DNA of 64,000 nucleotides. Origin: 2-12-FULL-35-15 sp036386835. Its GTDB lineage: Bacteria; Bacteroidota; Bacteroidia; 2-12-FULL-35-15. Under the pieces are notes generated by a model, which saw only the letters and a list, made by a program, of their open reading frames with translations, made no database searches and was not told the DNA's origin. Location: positions 1-64,000 of the forward strand of contig DASVUX010000009.1 in NCBI GenBank assembly GCA_036386835.1. Reading direction: 5' to 3'. Position numbers and translations under genes: made by a program. Below are positions 16,367 to 25,657 of this stretch, in pieces. The first letter of the stretch is position 1; every line of letters starts with the position of its first letter.

Positions 16367-17463
16367 TTGTAAAAGTACTGACGAGCTCACGTGCTGACTA
16401 TGGTATATATCTTCCGCTATTGAAAAAGCTGAAGCAAGATCAATTTTTCACATTACAGATTATTGCCTTTGGAACTCATCTTTCCAAAAATCATGGTTTT
16501 ACATCAGATCAGATTAAAAAGGATGGGTTTGAGGTTTATCATGAAATTGAAACAACCCCTCTTAATGATTCGCCATTAGATATAGCGACCGCGGTAGGAG
16601 AAACCATAAAGAAATTTGCCACGTTTTGGAATTCGCAAAAAGACAAAACCGATCTGATTATCTGCCTTGGGGACCGATATGAAATGTTTGGCGCAGTAGC
16701 CGCAAGCTTACCTTTTAATATAAGAGTTGCTCATTTTCACGGAGGAGAAACTTCTCTTGGTGCTATTGATGAAGCATTTCGCCACTCAATAACAGCAATG
16801 GCACAGTTACATTTCACTTCTACGGAACAGAGTGCAAAACGAGTTGAAGCAATTAAAGGCAGCCCTGAAGGGATTTATAATATTGGTGCAATGTCTTTGG
16901 ATAATTTAAATGAACTACAGCTTTTAACTGAAAAAGAATTTGAAAAAGCTTTCGGTGTTTTACCTAAAAATCCCATCCTGGTCACTTTCCATCCCGAAAC
17001 AGTAGCCTTTGACAAAAATGAATTATACACAAATGAAATACTGAAAGTTTTAACCCAGCTCGAAGACCAGATTTTCATAACACTTCCTAATTCCGACACG
17101 AACGGCAATGTGATAAGGAAGGCATTTTTAGAATTATCAAGGTCAAGGAAAAACGTTCATTGTTTCGAATCACTTGGCACACAAGGGTATTTTTCAGCCA
17201 TCGCATTCAGTTCGTTTTTATTAGGCAATACTTCAAGCGGAATAATTGAAGCGGCTTCCTTTAATAAATATGTAATAAATCTGGGGGACCGGCAGAAAGG
17301 TAGAGAGCATGGTGAAAATGTTATTGATTGTGAAATAAAAGCAGAATATATCTTAGATATCATTACATACTTAAAAACCCTGAGCACCGGTGCTTTTAAA
17401 AACCCCTATGGAGATGGTCATAGCTCAGATAAAGTACTATCTTTGTTAAAAATGACACCATGA
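16363..17463 (+). CDS. neuC: Hydrolysing NDP-sugar 2-epimerase (LegG/NeuC type)
   Basis: The start is set at 16363, in an ATGA overlap with the synthase stop; a GGAGG sequence at 16350-16354 precedes it, one of very few Shine-Dalgarno-like sites here. The 366-residue protein belongs to the UDP-GlcNAc 2-epimerase fold, with SSRADYGIYLPLL at the N-terminus, GDRYEMFGA, HFHGGETSLGAIDEAFRHS and a late GNTSSGIIEA loop. LegG/NeuC enzymes release the nucleotide and invert C2, producing the free sugar used by the synthase. It is translationally coupled at its 3' end to a T9SS cargo gene by another ATGA. Confidence 0.92.
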   Translation: MIVKVLTSSRADYGIYLPLLKKLKQDQFFTLQIIAFGTHLSKNHGFTSDQIKKDGFEVYHEIETTPLNDSPLDIATAVGETIKKFATFWNSQKDKTDLIICLGDRYEMFGAVAASLPFNIRVAHFHGGETSLGAIDEAFRHSITAMAQLHFTSTEQSAKRVEAIKGSPEGIYNIGAMSLDNLNELQLLTEKEFEKAFGVLPKNPILVTFHPETVAFDKNELYTNEILKVLTQLEDQIFITLPNSDTNGNVIRKAFLELSRSRKNVHCFESLGTQGYFSAIAFSSFLLGNTSSGIIEAASFNKYVINLGDRQKGREHGENVIDCEIKAEYILDIITYLKTLSTGAFKNPYGDGHSSDKVLSLLKMTP

Positions 17464-19031
17464 GATCCTTTACTACTTTCAAAATTTTTCTTGCCGTTTC
17501 AATTATTTCAATCTTCTCTTATCCATTACAGGCACAACAATCTAAATGGATATTAGGGAGTTCGCAGGCAAACGCTGCAGGAACTTTTTATACTTTAGGA
17601 ACAAACAACTTAAAATTTTACGAAATAAATTTCAATGGGAGCATCTCATCTACTCAAAGAGTAACAGGCAACTCAATCAATAACATACAGAGCGTTGGCA
17701 CACAGGACGTAATGCAAAGCGCTGTTGATGCATCAGGGAATGTTTCTTTTTATGCGTTTGGTGCAACGACTGTTCCTTTTCAATCATCAGGCCCTTCTAC
17801 ACCCGACACTATTTATTTTGCAGCATATAATGCAACTACTTTAGCTGATGAAGTTTTTGGCAAGGTGGCTACAGAAGGCTGGGGCGCATCAGTAATAGAA
17901 TCCGAATTGGTAAGGAGACCGGGGTCGACCACAGATTATTATTTTATTTATAAAACAAAATCCGGCAGTACTTCCCTGGACAATATCCGTTATGTAACAA
18001 TTAATGCTGCTACAAAATCAGTTTCATCTCCTATAACAATAATTACAAATGAAAAAACCGGGGAAGGAATGGCTGTTTCACAGGAAAATTGCATTAACAA
18101 CCAAAGATGGTTATTTACCAGCAGACCCGAAAGCTCTGGTGATATCACGATTAAGAAGTGTGCTATTACTAATTCCGGGATTTCAACAGGCTCTGTAGCT
18201 TATACTATCGTAATCCCAGGCAACTCTATCTCAATTATTACAGCTATTGAAATTGCTCCTACAAATGACAAGTTTGTTATTTCGAATTATTCGGGTTCGT
18301 CAGTTAATAAAGATGTTATTCTTTTGGATTTCAATAATGTAACCGGAAGTTTATCGAATGAGCGATATTATACAACTCAGTCTGGCTATCCTATTGTAAC
18401 AATGGAATTTTCTCCCGATGCGACACGCATCTACTTTTTACAAGGCGGCAGCAGTGCATTCCCAAATGTATTATACTCGAGTCCGGTTACATCCACTAAC
18501 CATACAATTACATTGGCTGAACAATTGAGCGGGTTAACCTTAGATAATTCTTTAACATTAGAAACTGCATTTGATGGCAAATTATATATTAACCCTAGTC
18601 AAAATGCCAATTTTCTTTATGTGATAGCAAATCCAAATTCTTCCACGCCAACAGTTTCTACTACAGTTACTAATCTTTTTGGGGTAGGTGAGCGTATCGG
18701 AGCTGGGTTTCCTGATCAAGTTGACGGTGAAATGTCTTTTTATCCATGTTCAGGAGCAAGCACCCCTGAAGAAAATAACGCTGCTTTCTTATTACATGCT
18801 TATCCAAACCCCTCTTTAAGTTCTTTCTCAGTTGAGTTTAAACTTTCCACTATCAATGAAATAGACTTTCAACTTTATAATACCTCAGGCAGATTTGTTC
18901 GGACTGAACGGAGAAATTTAAGTGGTAACACTCTCACCATTGCAAGGGAAGATCTTGCACCAGGGATCTATTTTTTTAAATGTTATGACAAAGAGCAGAT
19001 CATCGGAATAGGAAAAGTTATAATCAACTAA
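17460..19031 (+). CDS. T9SS cargo encoded inside the nonulosonate operon
   Basis: This 523-residue exported protein starts in an ATGA overlap with neuC. It has a signal peptide (about residues 1-26, ending in PLQAQQ), a body of about 400 residues that looks like a WD40/beta-propeller-like fold without recognised motifs, and a type A T9SS sorting domain at the C-terminus (YPNPSLSSFSVEF to KVIIN). The body is rich in Ser, Thr and Asn. I do not recognise a function. Its location is unusual: a secreted surface protein translationally coupled to a cytoplasmic sugar-biosynthesis enzyme. It could be the acceptor of the sugar, or a later insertion that captured the overlap. A hairpin terminator follows. 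Confidence 0.85.
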   Translation: MRSFTTFKIFLAVSIISIFSYPLQAQQSKWILGSSQANAAGTFYTLGTNNLKFYEINFNGSISSTQRVTGNSINNIQSVGTQDVMQSAVDASGNVSFYAFGATTVPFQSSGPSTPDTIYFAAYNATTLADEVFGKVATEGWGASVIESELVRRPGSTTDYYFIYKTKSGSTSLDNIRYVTINAATKSVSSPITIITNEKTGEGMAVSQENCINNQRWLFTSRPESSGDITIKKCAITNSGISTGSVAYTIVIPGNSISIITAIEIAPTNDKFVISNYSGSSVNKDVILLDFNNVTGSLSNERYYTTQSGYPIVTMEFSPDATRIYFLQGGSSAFPNVLYSSPVTSTNHTITLAEQLSGLTLDNSLTLETAFDGKLYINPSQNANFLYVIANPNSSTPTVSTTVTNLFGVGERIGAGFPDQVDGEMSFYPCSGASTPEENNAAFLLHAYPNPSLSSFSVEFKLSTINEIDFQLYNTSGRFVRTERRNLSGNTLTIAREDLAPGIYFFKCYDKEQIIGIGKVIIN

Positions 19032-19054
19032 AATTTTATTCAAACCACTTAAAG

Positions 19055-19079
19055 CGCTTACTCAAAAGGTAAGCGTTTT
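19055..19079 (+). terminator. Intrinsic terminator after the T9SS cargo gene
   Basis: A perfect 7-base-pair stem (19055-19061 / 19069-19075) with a 7-base loop is followed by TTTT. It divides the nonulosonate cluster into two transcription units. Confidence 0.7.
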
Positions 19080-19119
19080 CATTTATATATATGCAGCTTC
19101 CTGCTCGCAAGTATTTTCT

Positions 19120-19127
19120 TATATTTG
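19120..19127 (+). promoter_or_regulatory. -7 box (TATATTTG) of the second nonulosonate transcription unit
   Basis: This TAnnTTTG box lies 9 bases before the ATG at 19137 and downstream of a terminator. No convincing -33 element is visible. Confidence 0.5.
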
Positions 19128-19136
19128 AATTAAATT

Positions 19137-19757
19137 ATGAACAGGAACATTGCTTTAATAGGATATTCGGGACACGCTTATGTGGTTTTTGACATTTTTT
19201 TTTCACAGGGAATGACTGTTAGCGCTTATACCGAGGTGGAAGAAAAGAATGAAAACCCCTTTGTCCTTTCATACCTGGGCAACGAAAGCGAACCATCAGT
19301 ATTAGAAAAGCTTAAAGCATACAATTATTTTGTAGCACTTGGTGATAACCAGGCGAGGCGAAGAGTATCTGAATACCTTGTAGCAAACATTGGAAATCCG
19401 GAAACCGCGTTGCATAAAACAGCCATCATCAGCAGGAGCATGAATGCAGGATCAGGTGTTATGATAGCACCCAGGGCTGTAATTAATGCTAAAGCCGTTA
19501 TCGGGAACGGAACCATCGTGAATACCGGATGTATTGTAGAACACGAATGTACCATCGGAGATTATGCACACATTGCCCCGGGAGCCATTCTTTGCGGAAA
19601 TGTAAAAATAGGACACGGCACTCTTATCGGAGCCGGGGCTGTTGTACTCCCCGGAATTACGATTGGGAATAATTCAATTATAGGTGCTGGAGCTGTTGTT
19701 ACAAAGAATATCGGTGATAATATTAAAACCATGGGAAACCCTTCCAGACAGATATGA
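19137..19757 (+). CDS. NeuD/PglD-family sugar acetyltransferase
   Basis: This 206-residue protein has a PglD-type N-terminal Rossmann-like domain (about residues 1-80) followed by hexapeptide repeats forming a left-handed beta-helix (about 95-200; IGNGTIVNTGCIVEHECTIG, PGAILCGNVKIGHG). The family N-acetylates amino sugars or O-acetylates sialic acids. In a LegB/LegC cluster it is the obvious candidate for the LegH N-acetyltransferase step that follows the aminotransferase. It starts just after its own -7 box and overlaps the next gene by 4 bases (ATGA). Confidence 0.87.
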   Translation: MNRNIALIGYSGHAYVVFDIFFSQGMTVSAYTEVEEKNENPFVLSYLGNESEPSVLEKLKAYNYFVALGDNQARRRVSEYLVANIGNPETALHKTAIISRSMNAGSGVMIAPRAVINAKAVIGNGTIVNTGCIVEHECTIGDYAHIAPGAILCGNVKIGHGTLIGAGAVVLPGITIGNNSIIGAGAVVTKNIGDNIKTMGNPSRQI

Positions 19758-20803
19758 CCGCACACCAATTTATTATAAAAGCAGAAGCTACTGCAAAGGA
19801 AGCTCTCGACAAAATTAATAAGGAAGCACTCCCGTCCATCTCGCTTTTTGTATATGATCCAGCCGACAAAATCACCGGGGCGCTGACCGAAGGCGATATA
19901 AGAAGAGGATTGCTTGACGGCAAAGCTTTATCGGAGCCGGTTACTGAATTCATGAACAGGACCTTCAGGTATTTTGAAAAAACCGGGAATAATTACAAAA
20001 AATTAAAAGAGTTCAAAGCACTGAACATAAAATACATCCCGGTTCTGGATCATGAAATGAAATTAATTTCAGTGCAAAACATTGATGAGATCCATTCAAA
20101 CATTCCCGCCACAGCTTTGCTTATGGCAGGCGGGTTGGGCGAACGGCTCAGGCCCCTCACAGCCGAAACACCAAAGCCTTTGTTAAAGGTTGGAGACAAG
20201 ACCATTATAGATTACAATATCCTTGGCTTGCAGAAACACGGTATCAATGATTTTTTTGTTTCCCTGAGATATAAGGCTGAAATGATCCGCGATCATTTAA
20301 ATCAGCTTATAAACGAACCTTCTTCCGTTAAATTTATTCATGAAACTGATCCCCGCGGAACTGCAGGAGCCTTAAGTGAATTAAAAGATATCCAAACTGA
20401 ATACGTGATCCTGATGAATTCAGATCTTCTTACCAACATCGACTTTTCAGTCCTTTATGAAAAGCTGATGTCCAGTAACGCAGATATGGTCATGGCCACC
20501 ATTCCCTATAACATTGATGTCCCGTATGCTATTGTTGAAATAGACAACGAAGACAAGATCCTCGCGCTTACCGAAAAGCCGAGGTATACATACTATGCAA
20601 ATGCCGGCATCTATTTCATGAAAAAAGAAGTTATCGGCCATGTGCCAAAACATGGAAAATATGATGCAACAGACCTTACGGAAGCTTTGATCAGTAAAGG
20701 CTTGAAAGTGGTTTCCCAGCCTATCCTGGGCTATTGGCTCGACATAGGAAGACATGAAGATTATGCCAAGGCGCAGAACGATATAAAGTATTTACAGTTC
20801 TGA
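19754..20803 (+). CDS. CBS-domain sugar-1-phosphate nucleotidyltransferase (PtmE-like)
   Basis: This 349-residue protein has a CBS pair (about residues 5-115; TEGDIRRGLL) fused to a nucleotidyltransferase domain (about 119-349) with GGLGERLRPLT and ETPKPLLKVGDK. This arrangement matches PtmE of Campylobacter jejuni, a glucosamine-1-phosphate guanylyltransferase that feeds the GDP-linked legionaminic acid route. The match is by domain order and context; nucleotide specificity cannot be seen. The companion genes ptmF, ptmA and pgmL are not in the window. It overlaps the acetyltransferase gene and precedes the CMP-sugar synthetase by one base. Confidence 0.85.
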   Translation: MTAHQFIIKAEATAKEALDKINKEALPSISLFVYDPADKITGALTEGDIRRGLLDGKALSEPVTEFMNRTFRYFEKTGNNYKKLKEFKALNIKYIPVLDHEMKLISVQNIDEIHSNIPATALLMAGGLGERLRPLTAETPKPLLKVGDKTIIDYNILGLQKHGINDFFVSLRYKAEMIRDHLNQLINEPSSVKFIHETDPRGTAGALSELKDIQTEYVILMNSDLLTNIDFSVLYEKLMSSNADMVMATIPYNIDVPYAIVEIDNEDKILALTEKPRYTYYANAGIYFMKKEVIGHVPKHGKYDATDLTEALISKGLKVVSQPILGYWLDIGRHEDYAKAQNDIKYLQF

Positions 20804-20804
20804 T

Positions 20805-21500
20805 ATGAAAGTTCTATATTTTATCCCTGCACGGGGAGGCAGTAAAGGTTTGCCCGGTAAAAACATAAAGCCACTATGCAGCAAGCCATTAATCGCACAT
20901 ACCATCGAAGCCGCTCTATCTGCCAAGGTTAAAGGGGATGTGATCGTCTCCACGGACAGCAAAGAAATTGCTGAAATCTCGGTAAAACATGGAGCAGAGG
21001 TTCCTTTTTTGCGTCCACCTGAACTTGCCCTTGATGACACACCGACTATGGATGTTCTTTTCAACCACTTACATTATTTTGAAAATAAAGAAGGGATTAT
21101 TTATGATGTAATTGTTTTGCTTCAGCCCACCTCACCGCTCAGAACATCAGAAGATATCAATTCAGCTTTTGAATTGTTTTCCGCTAGAGCAGCAGGAGCA
21201 GTTGTGTCGGTTTGCGAATGCGACCATCATCCTTTGTGGTCAAACGAATTGCCTGAAGATGGATCGATGAAGCACTTTTTAAGGCCTGAAGTGAAAGGGA
21301 AAAACCGGCAGCAGCTTCCTAAATATTTCATGTTAAACGGGGCTATATATATTGGCAAGACAGACTACCTGTTAAAAAATAAAGGTTTTATGAGTGACGA
21401 AACGATCGCAAGCATCATGTCAAGGGAGCATTCTGTCGATATTGATTCTGAAGCGGATTTTTTTCTCGCTGAATATTTTAAATCAAAACAGATAAAGTAA
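20805..21500 (+). CDS. CMP-nonulosonate synthetase (acylneuraminate cytidylyltransferase family)
   Basis: This 231-residue NeuA/LegF-family cytidylyltransferase carries the N-terminal signature RGGSKGLPGKN (residues 10-20) for CTP binding, STDSKEIAE, LLQPTSPLRT and a late DIDSEADF motif with metal-binding Asp. It activates the nine-carbon acid as its CMP derivative for glycosyltransferases. Given legB, legC and the synthase upstream, LegF (CMP-legionaminate) is the most likely role. The flippase gene begins at the very next base. Confidence 0.92.
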   Translation: MKVLYFIPARGGSKGLPGKNIKPLCSKPLIAHTIEAALSAKVKGDVIVSTDSKEIAEISVKHGAEVPFLRPPELALDDTPTMDVLFNHLHYFENKEGIIYDVIVLLQPTSPLRTSEDINSAFELFSARAAGAVVSVCECDHHPLWSNELPEDGSMKHFLRPEVKGKNRQQLPKYFMLNGAIYIGKTDYLLKNKGFMSDETIASIMSREHSVDIDSEADFFLAEYFKSKQIK

Positions 21501-22982
21501 TTGGGAATAATAGAAAAACAAGCAACCAGCAATGCTATATTTTCATACCTGGGAGCAGCATTGGGTGCAGTTACCGTATTCTGGCTGCCGCATCTGTTAA
21601 CGACAGATGAAAATGGATTAATCCGGCTGCTTGTTTCGATCTCCACATTACTTGCTTCGTTTGGGAATCTTGGCTTTTCATCCGTTACCATCCGTTTTTT
21701 CCCTTACTTCAGGGATAAAGAGAAAGGCCATCATGGGTTTCTTTTCTATGCACTTATGGTCGCTTCCATAGGGTTCTTATTAGTCGCTGCTGTTTTCCTG
21801 TTATTAAAAAGCTGGATCATCGAATCAAATATTGAGAAATCAAAACTATTTGTTGACTACCTCTATTATTTAATGCCGCTTACTTTTTTCAGTTTATTCT
21901 TTAATGTTTTTGATACTTATTTAAGAGCCACCTATAGTTCTGTTGCCGGCTCGTTTACCAAGGAATTTTTCCAAAGGGTTACAATCCTCCTTCTCCTTGC
22001 GGTATATTGGTTCAACTATATCACTTTTCCCGTATTTATTTCCGGCTATATCGTTTTAACATGCCTTCCAACGCTCATTCTTATGCTTTACATCATCAAA
22101 CAGGATGAATGGCACGTAAAACCTGTACGCGGTTTTTTAAGCAAAGAATTAAGAAAAGAAATATTAAAGCTGAGCATGTATTCGATCGTATCGGGAGGTG
22201 CGGGCGCTATTATTGTCAATATTGATGTTTTCATGGTTAACCAGCTGCTTGACCTTAAGCAAACCGGTATTTACGGGATCGCGTTTTATTTCGGCACCAT
22301 CATTATCATCCCCGCACGTTCTATTTACAGGATCACGTCAAGCATTGTTGCTGAAGCGTTCCGGCACAACCGCCTTGACGAGATCAAAGAGCTTTATGTT
22401 AAAACCTGCAATACACAGATGGCGATCGGCTTATTACTTTTTATAGGGATCTGCAGTAATGTAGATAACATCATGCAGATACTACCACCGGAATATGCAG
22501 CAGGGAAAAACGTCATACTGATCATAAGCCTTGGCTATTTATTTGAAATGGTTACCGGGATCAACCAGATAATAATCGCAAACTCCAGGTACTATAAATA
22601 TGATACTTATTCATTACTGCTTGTTGTGGTGCTTATCATTATCGCCAACTATATGTTGATCCCTATTTACGGGATCAGCGGGTCGGCCATGGCGACCGCC
22701 CTTACCATAGGGTTTTATAATTTAATGAGATGGCTGTTCATTTACCATAAATTCCACATGCAGCCTTATAACAGGAATACCCTGAAGCTCCTGGCTATCG
22801 CAGTGGTTTCATTCGCTCCGGGGCTTCTCATTCCATACCTGGACAATCTTATACTTGATATTATTACCAGGAGCGCAGTGGTTGGCGGATTATTTATCCT
22901 GCTTATTCTTAAAACCGAAGCGACCCCCGATCTCAATCAAAAGATCAGGAAGAACCTGAAACGATTATCGATCAGAATTTAA
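21501..22982 (+). CDS. Wzx-type polysaccharide flippase (TTG start)
   Basis: This 493-residue integral membrane protein with about 12-14 predicted segments belongs to the MATE/MOP polysaccharide exporter group; NIDVFMVNQLLDLKQTGIYGIAFYFG is the typical mid-protein signature, split here across the second half. It probably flips a lipid-linked glycan across the inner membrane. The only sensible start is TTG at 21501, right after the TAA of the CMP-sugar synthetase; the next in-frame ATG would remove the first membrane segments. Its position last in the nonulosonate cluster suggests that the sugar is part of a lipid-linked oligosaccharide. A terminator follows. Confidence 0.88.
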   Translation: MGIIEKQATSNAIFSYLGAALGAVTVFWLPHLLTTDENGLIRLLVSISTLLASFGNLGFSSVTIRFFPYFRDKEKGHHGFLFYALMVASIGFLLVAAVFLLLKSWIIESNIEKSKLFVDYLYYLMPLTFFSLFFNVFDTYLRATYSSVAGSFTKEFFQRVTILLLLAVYWFNYITFPVFISGYIVLTCLPTLILMLYIIKQDEWHVKPVRGFLSKELRKEILKLSMYSIVSGGAGAIIVNIDVFMVNQLLDLKQTGIYGIAFYFGTIIIIPARSIYRITSSIVAEAFRHNRLDEIKELYVKTCNTQMAIGLLLFIGICSNVDNIMQILPPEYAAGKNVILIISLGYLFEMVTGINQIIIANSRYYKYDTYSLLLVVVLIIIANYMLIPIYGISGSAMATALTIGFYNLMRWLFIYHKFHMQPYNRNTLKLLAIAVVSFAPGLLIPYLDNLILDIITRSAVVGGLFILLILKTEATPDLNQKIRKNLKRLSIRI

Positions 22983-22990
22983 GAATAAAA

Positions 22991-23017
22991 AAAGCCGGAT
23001 GTAATGCACCCGGCTTT
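22991..23017. terminator. Bidirectional terminator between flippase and yfhO-type gene
   Basis: The inverted repeat AAAGCCGG / CCGGCTTT (22991-22998 / 23010-23017) lies between two convergent genes. A-rich sequence precedes it. Confidence 0.75.
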
Positions 23018-23035
23018 CTTTGAAATTAATTCCGC

Positions 23036-25570
23036 TTAAACTTCTTTCCGTTTCCAGGCAAGGAACAAAGCTATTCCCACCAGTACAAACAATATTAAGC
23101 TGGATGCCAGTGAGATCTTTTCTCCTGTAAAGTACCTGGATGGCTCAAACTTAAATTCAATAATATGCTTGCCTGCAGGGATCCGCATGGAACGGAGCAC
23201 CCAGTTTGCCTGGAAGTGCGGCTGGAGCTTCCCGTCAACATACGCATTCCAGTCTTTAAAATACACCTCGGAGAATACTGCCAGCTGCTCCGATGCAGCA
23301 TTCGATTCGTAAGTAAGATGATTGACTTTATAATCGGTTAGCTTTATGCTTGAAGCAGGATCGGCCTTGGCAACAAATCCATCGATCTTATCTTTATGGC
23401 GCTGGTCAACAACTACTGTGGTAGCAGGATTAATCTCTGCAACCAGCTTTAATTCTTCGTTCGCATCTTTTGCCAGCCTGATCTCGTTTACGAACCACGC
23501 ATTGCCCAGCGCATAACGGTTCCTGATCGGTGGCGCTTCAAGATTATATATCAGGTAGCGCATGTTAAGCATATTTAAAACTCCCTGCTGCGCAAACGTT
23601 GCCCTCAATGCGGAGTCAGAAGGGTTTGTCCTTAGTGTCCCGATGATCTCCTGCATGCTGTTATACAAATGGTTTTCTATCAGTTCCTGGTATCTTCTCA
23701 GCTTTGCCGCGTGGTAGCCTCCTATTGCTTTATGATAATAGGAGGTCCGGGCGCTGTTAAATGTTTCCTGCGGGTTACTGATATCGAATACACGGTAGTT
23801 CGGATCTTTATCTTCCAGGATTGCTTTATCAGCTATTGTTTCAGGAAAAGGAATCTTTGCTTCCTGCTTGCTGGTGAAATTATCTTCGTTAAGGAAAGTT
23901 TTGTCCACAAGGGCAAGATCTGCCAGTATCAGGATCCCGAGTACCCCTATGAGGATCCCTTTGTTCACCTTTGCCCTTAAATACATCCACATCATTCCTG
24001 CCGCGAGGGTGATAAAAAAGAAACTGCGTATCGCATCTTTCTTGAAAATCGCTATCCGGGCAGTTTCCAGGCCTTCCCTTATCCTGTCTGCAGCTTCCTG
24101 TCCGCTGTTTTTCGCATAGCTGCCAAGGATCTCTTCATCCCTTATCCAGGTAAAATCATTGAACACTGTTGGCATCAGATAACATAAAAGGGCAAAACCT
24201 CCTGTTAATCCGAAAGAGATGAAAAAAGCATTTTGAATGGTTATTTCCCTCGTGGTAAATGCGAGTTTGATCTTTTGTTTCAGGAGTCCGGGTATTTTTA
24301 ACATCCTGTCGAGGGCAAGAACGGCCAGTATCGGGATGGCAAGCTCCGCAAGCACCAGGATCATTGAAACTGCCCTGAACTTGTTGTATCCGGGGAAGTA
24401 ATCAAGGAACAGGTCTGACAGCCACATCATGTTCTTCCCCCATGACAGAGCCATCGAAAAAATCGTAATGCACAACAAGGCCCATTTCATTCTGCCCGGA
24501 ACTATAAATAAGCCAAGAACAAAACAAAAAACAATGATCGCTCCGGAATACGGGGCGGAAGTGGTCGGCTGATCGCCCCAGTACTGCGGGAAATTAGCCA
24601 CCACTTCACGAAGCTGCGGATCCACTTCCTTTAAAGCACTTTTATTTTCTTTTATCTGCAGACCATCGGTACGGCCTTTGAACCCCGGTATCAGCAAGGT
24701 CAGGGTCTCTGCTTTGCCCATGCTCCACTGAACGGCATAATCCTTATCAACACCCGTTGTTTTATTCCCCTGCGCCCCTTCTGCGGAAGTTAATTCAGAA
24801 GGCCCCCTGATAGTATATTTTGCATAATCATAAGTACTCCATAGATTGGTTATGTTACAACCTATTCCAAGAGCTATTGCAAGAATGAAAATACCAAGGC
24901 TTTTAAAGATTTCTTTGAACTGCTTCTGTTTAATCCGCTCCACCCATTCAAAAGCCACATAAATTGCGCAGAAAAGCCCGAGATAATAAGCGATCTGCGG
25001 ATGATTGCAAACCAGTTCGAGGGCAAAGAACAAGGCTGTTAAAGCCCCTCCCAAAAGATACTTGCCACGGCAGACCAGGATCACTCCAGCAAAAACAGGT
25101 GCCATGTATGCTATTGCCAAAGCCTGTGTGATATGGCCGGCATCAATAATGATAAAAAAGAAGGCTGAAAACCCAAAGCCAATCGCCCCGACAATACTGA
25201 GCCATTTATCCACCCTTAAAACCAACAGCAGGATAAAGAAACCAAGCATATAGGAGAACACCATATTTGCAGGCGTGGGAAAACCAAGCATAAAGGCATT
25301 CCTGATTGGAGTCATCAGGTTTAGCGGGTACTTAATAGAAATCTGGTATGAAGGCATTCCCCCAAACATTCCATTTGTCCATAAGGGTTCTTCATGATAT
25401 TTTTCCCTGTGGTCCACCACGTCTTTTGACATCCCGCGATTCTGAACCATATCACTCTGGAGGATCACTTTGCCCTTTAATAAAGGAGTAAAATAACCGA
25501 ACGTTAAAACAATGAATATTACAATTGCAGATACAATTGGAATAAGAGACTTCATGTTAATGCTTTTCAT
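23036..25570 (-). CDS. YfhO-family integral membrane protein
   Basis: This 844-residue multi-spanning membrane protein has about 12-14 hydrophobic segments. A large extracytoplasmic loop region follows the first helix (SDMVQNRGMSKDVVDHRE), and a soluble C-terminal part of about 250 residues precedes the last helix. This is the YfhO/GT-C-like layout. In Gram-positive bacteria YfhO relatives are linked to glycosylation of lipoteichoic acid; in Bacteroidota the role is unproven, though a polyprenyl-phosphate-sugar-dependent transfer at the periplasmic face is plausible. It stands alone, convergent to the nonulosonate cluster, with a TATATTTG -7 box upstream. M6 (25555) is an alternative start. 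Confidence 0.88.
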   Translation of the reverse strand: MKSINMKSLIPIVSAIVIFIVLTFGYFTPLLKGKVILQSDMVQNRGMSKDVVDHREKYHEEPLWTNGMFGGMPSYQISIKYPLNLMTPIRNAFMLGFPTPANMVFSYMLGFFILLLVLRVDKWLSIVGAIGFGFSAFFFIIIDAGHITQALAIAYMAPVFAGVILVCRGKYLLGGALTALFFALELVCNHPQIAYYLGLFCAIYVAFEWVERIKQKQFKEIFKSLGIFILAIALGIGCNITNLWSTYDYAKYTIRGPSELTSAEGAQGNKTTGVDKDYAVQWSMGKAETLTLLIPGFKGRTDGLQIKENKSALKEVDPQLREVVANFPQYWGDQPTTSAPYSGAIIVFCFVLGLFIVPGRMKWALLCITIFSMALSWGKNMMWLSDLFLDYFPGYNKFRAVSMILVLAELAIPILAVLALDRMLKIPGLLKQKIKLAFTTREITIQNAFFISFGLTGGFALLCYLMPTVFNDFTWIRDEEILGSYAKNSGQEAADRIREGLETARIAIFKKDAIRSFFFITLAAGMMWMYLRAKVNKGILIGVLGILILADLALVDKTFLNEDNFTSKQEAKIPFPETIADKAILEDKDPNYRVFDISNPQETFNSARTSYYHKAIGGYHAAKLRRYQELIENHLYNSMQEIIGTLRTNPSDSALRATFAQQGVLNMLNMRYLIYNLEAPPIRNRYALGNAWFVNEIRLAKDANEELKLVAEINPATTVVVDQRHKDKIDGFVAKADPASSIKLTDYKVNHLTYESNAASEQLAVFSEVYFKDWNAYVDGKLQPHFQANWVLRSMRIPAGKHIIEFKFEPSRYFTGEKISLASSLILFVLVGIALFLAWKRKEV

Positions 25571-25606
25571 ATGAAAATATTAAGTGTTTGGGGCTTATAA
25601 CAGCTA

Positions 25607-25614
25607 CAAATATA
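25607..25614 (-). promoter_or_regulatory. -7 box (TATATTTG) of the yfhO-type gene
   Basis: Read on the minus strand, this box lies about 36 bases before the start at 25570. No clear -33 element was found. Confidence 0.45.
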
Positions 25615-25657
25615 AGTGAAAAAGCTTAGGTGCTTTTATTATTTTAGCAGGCTGAGA

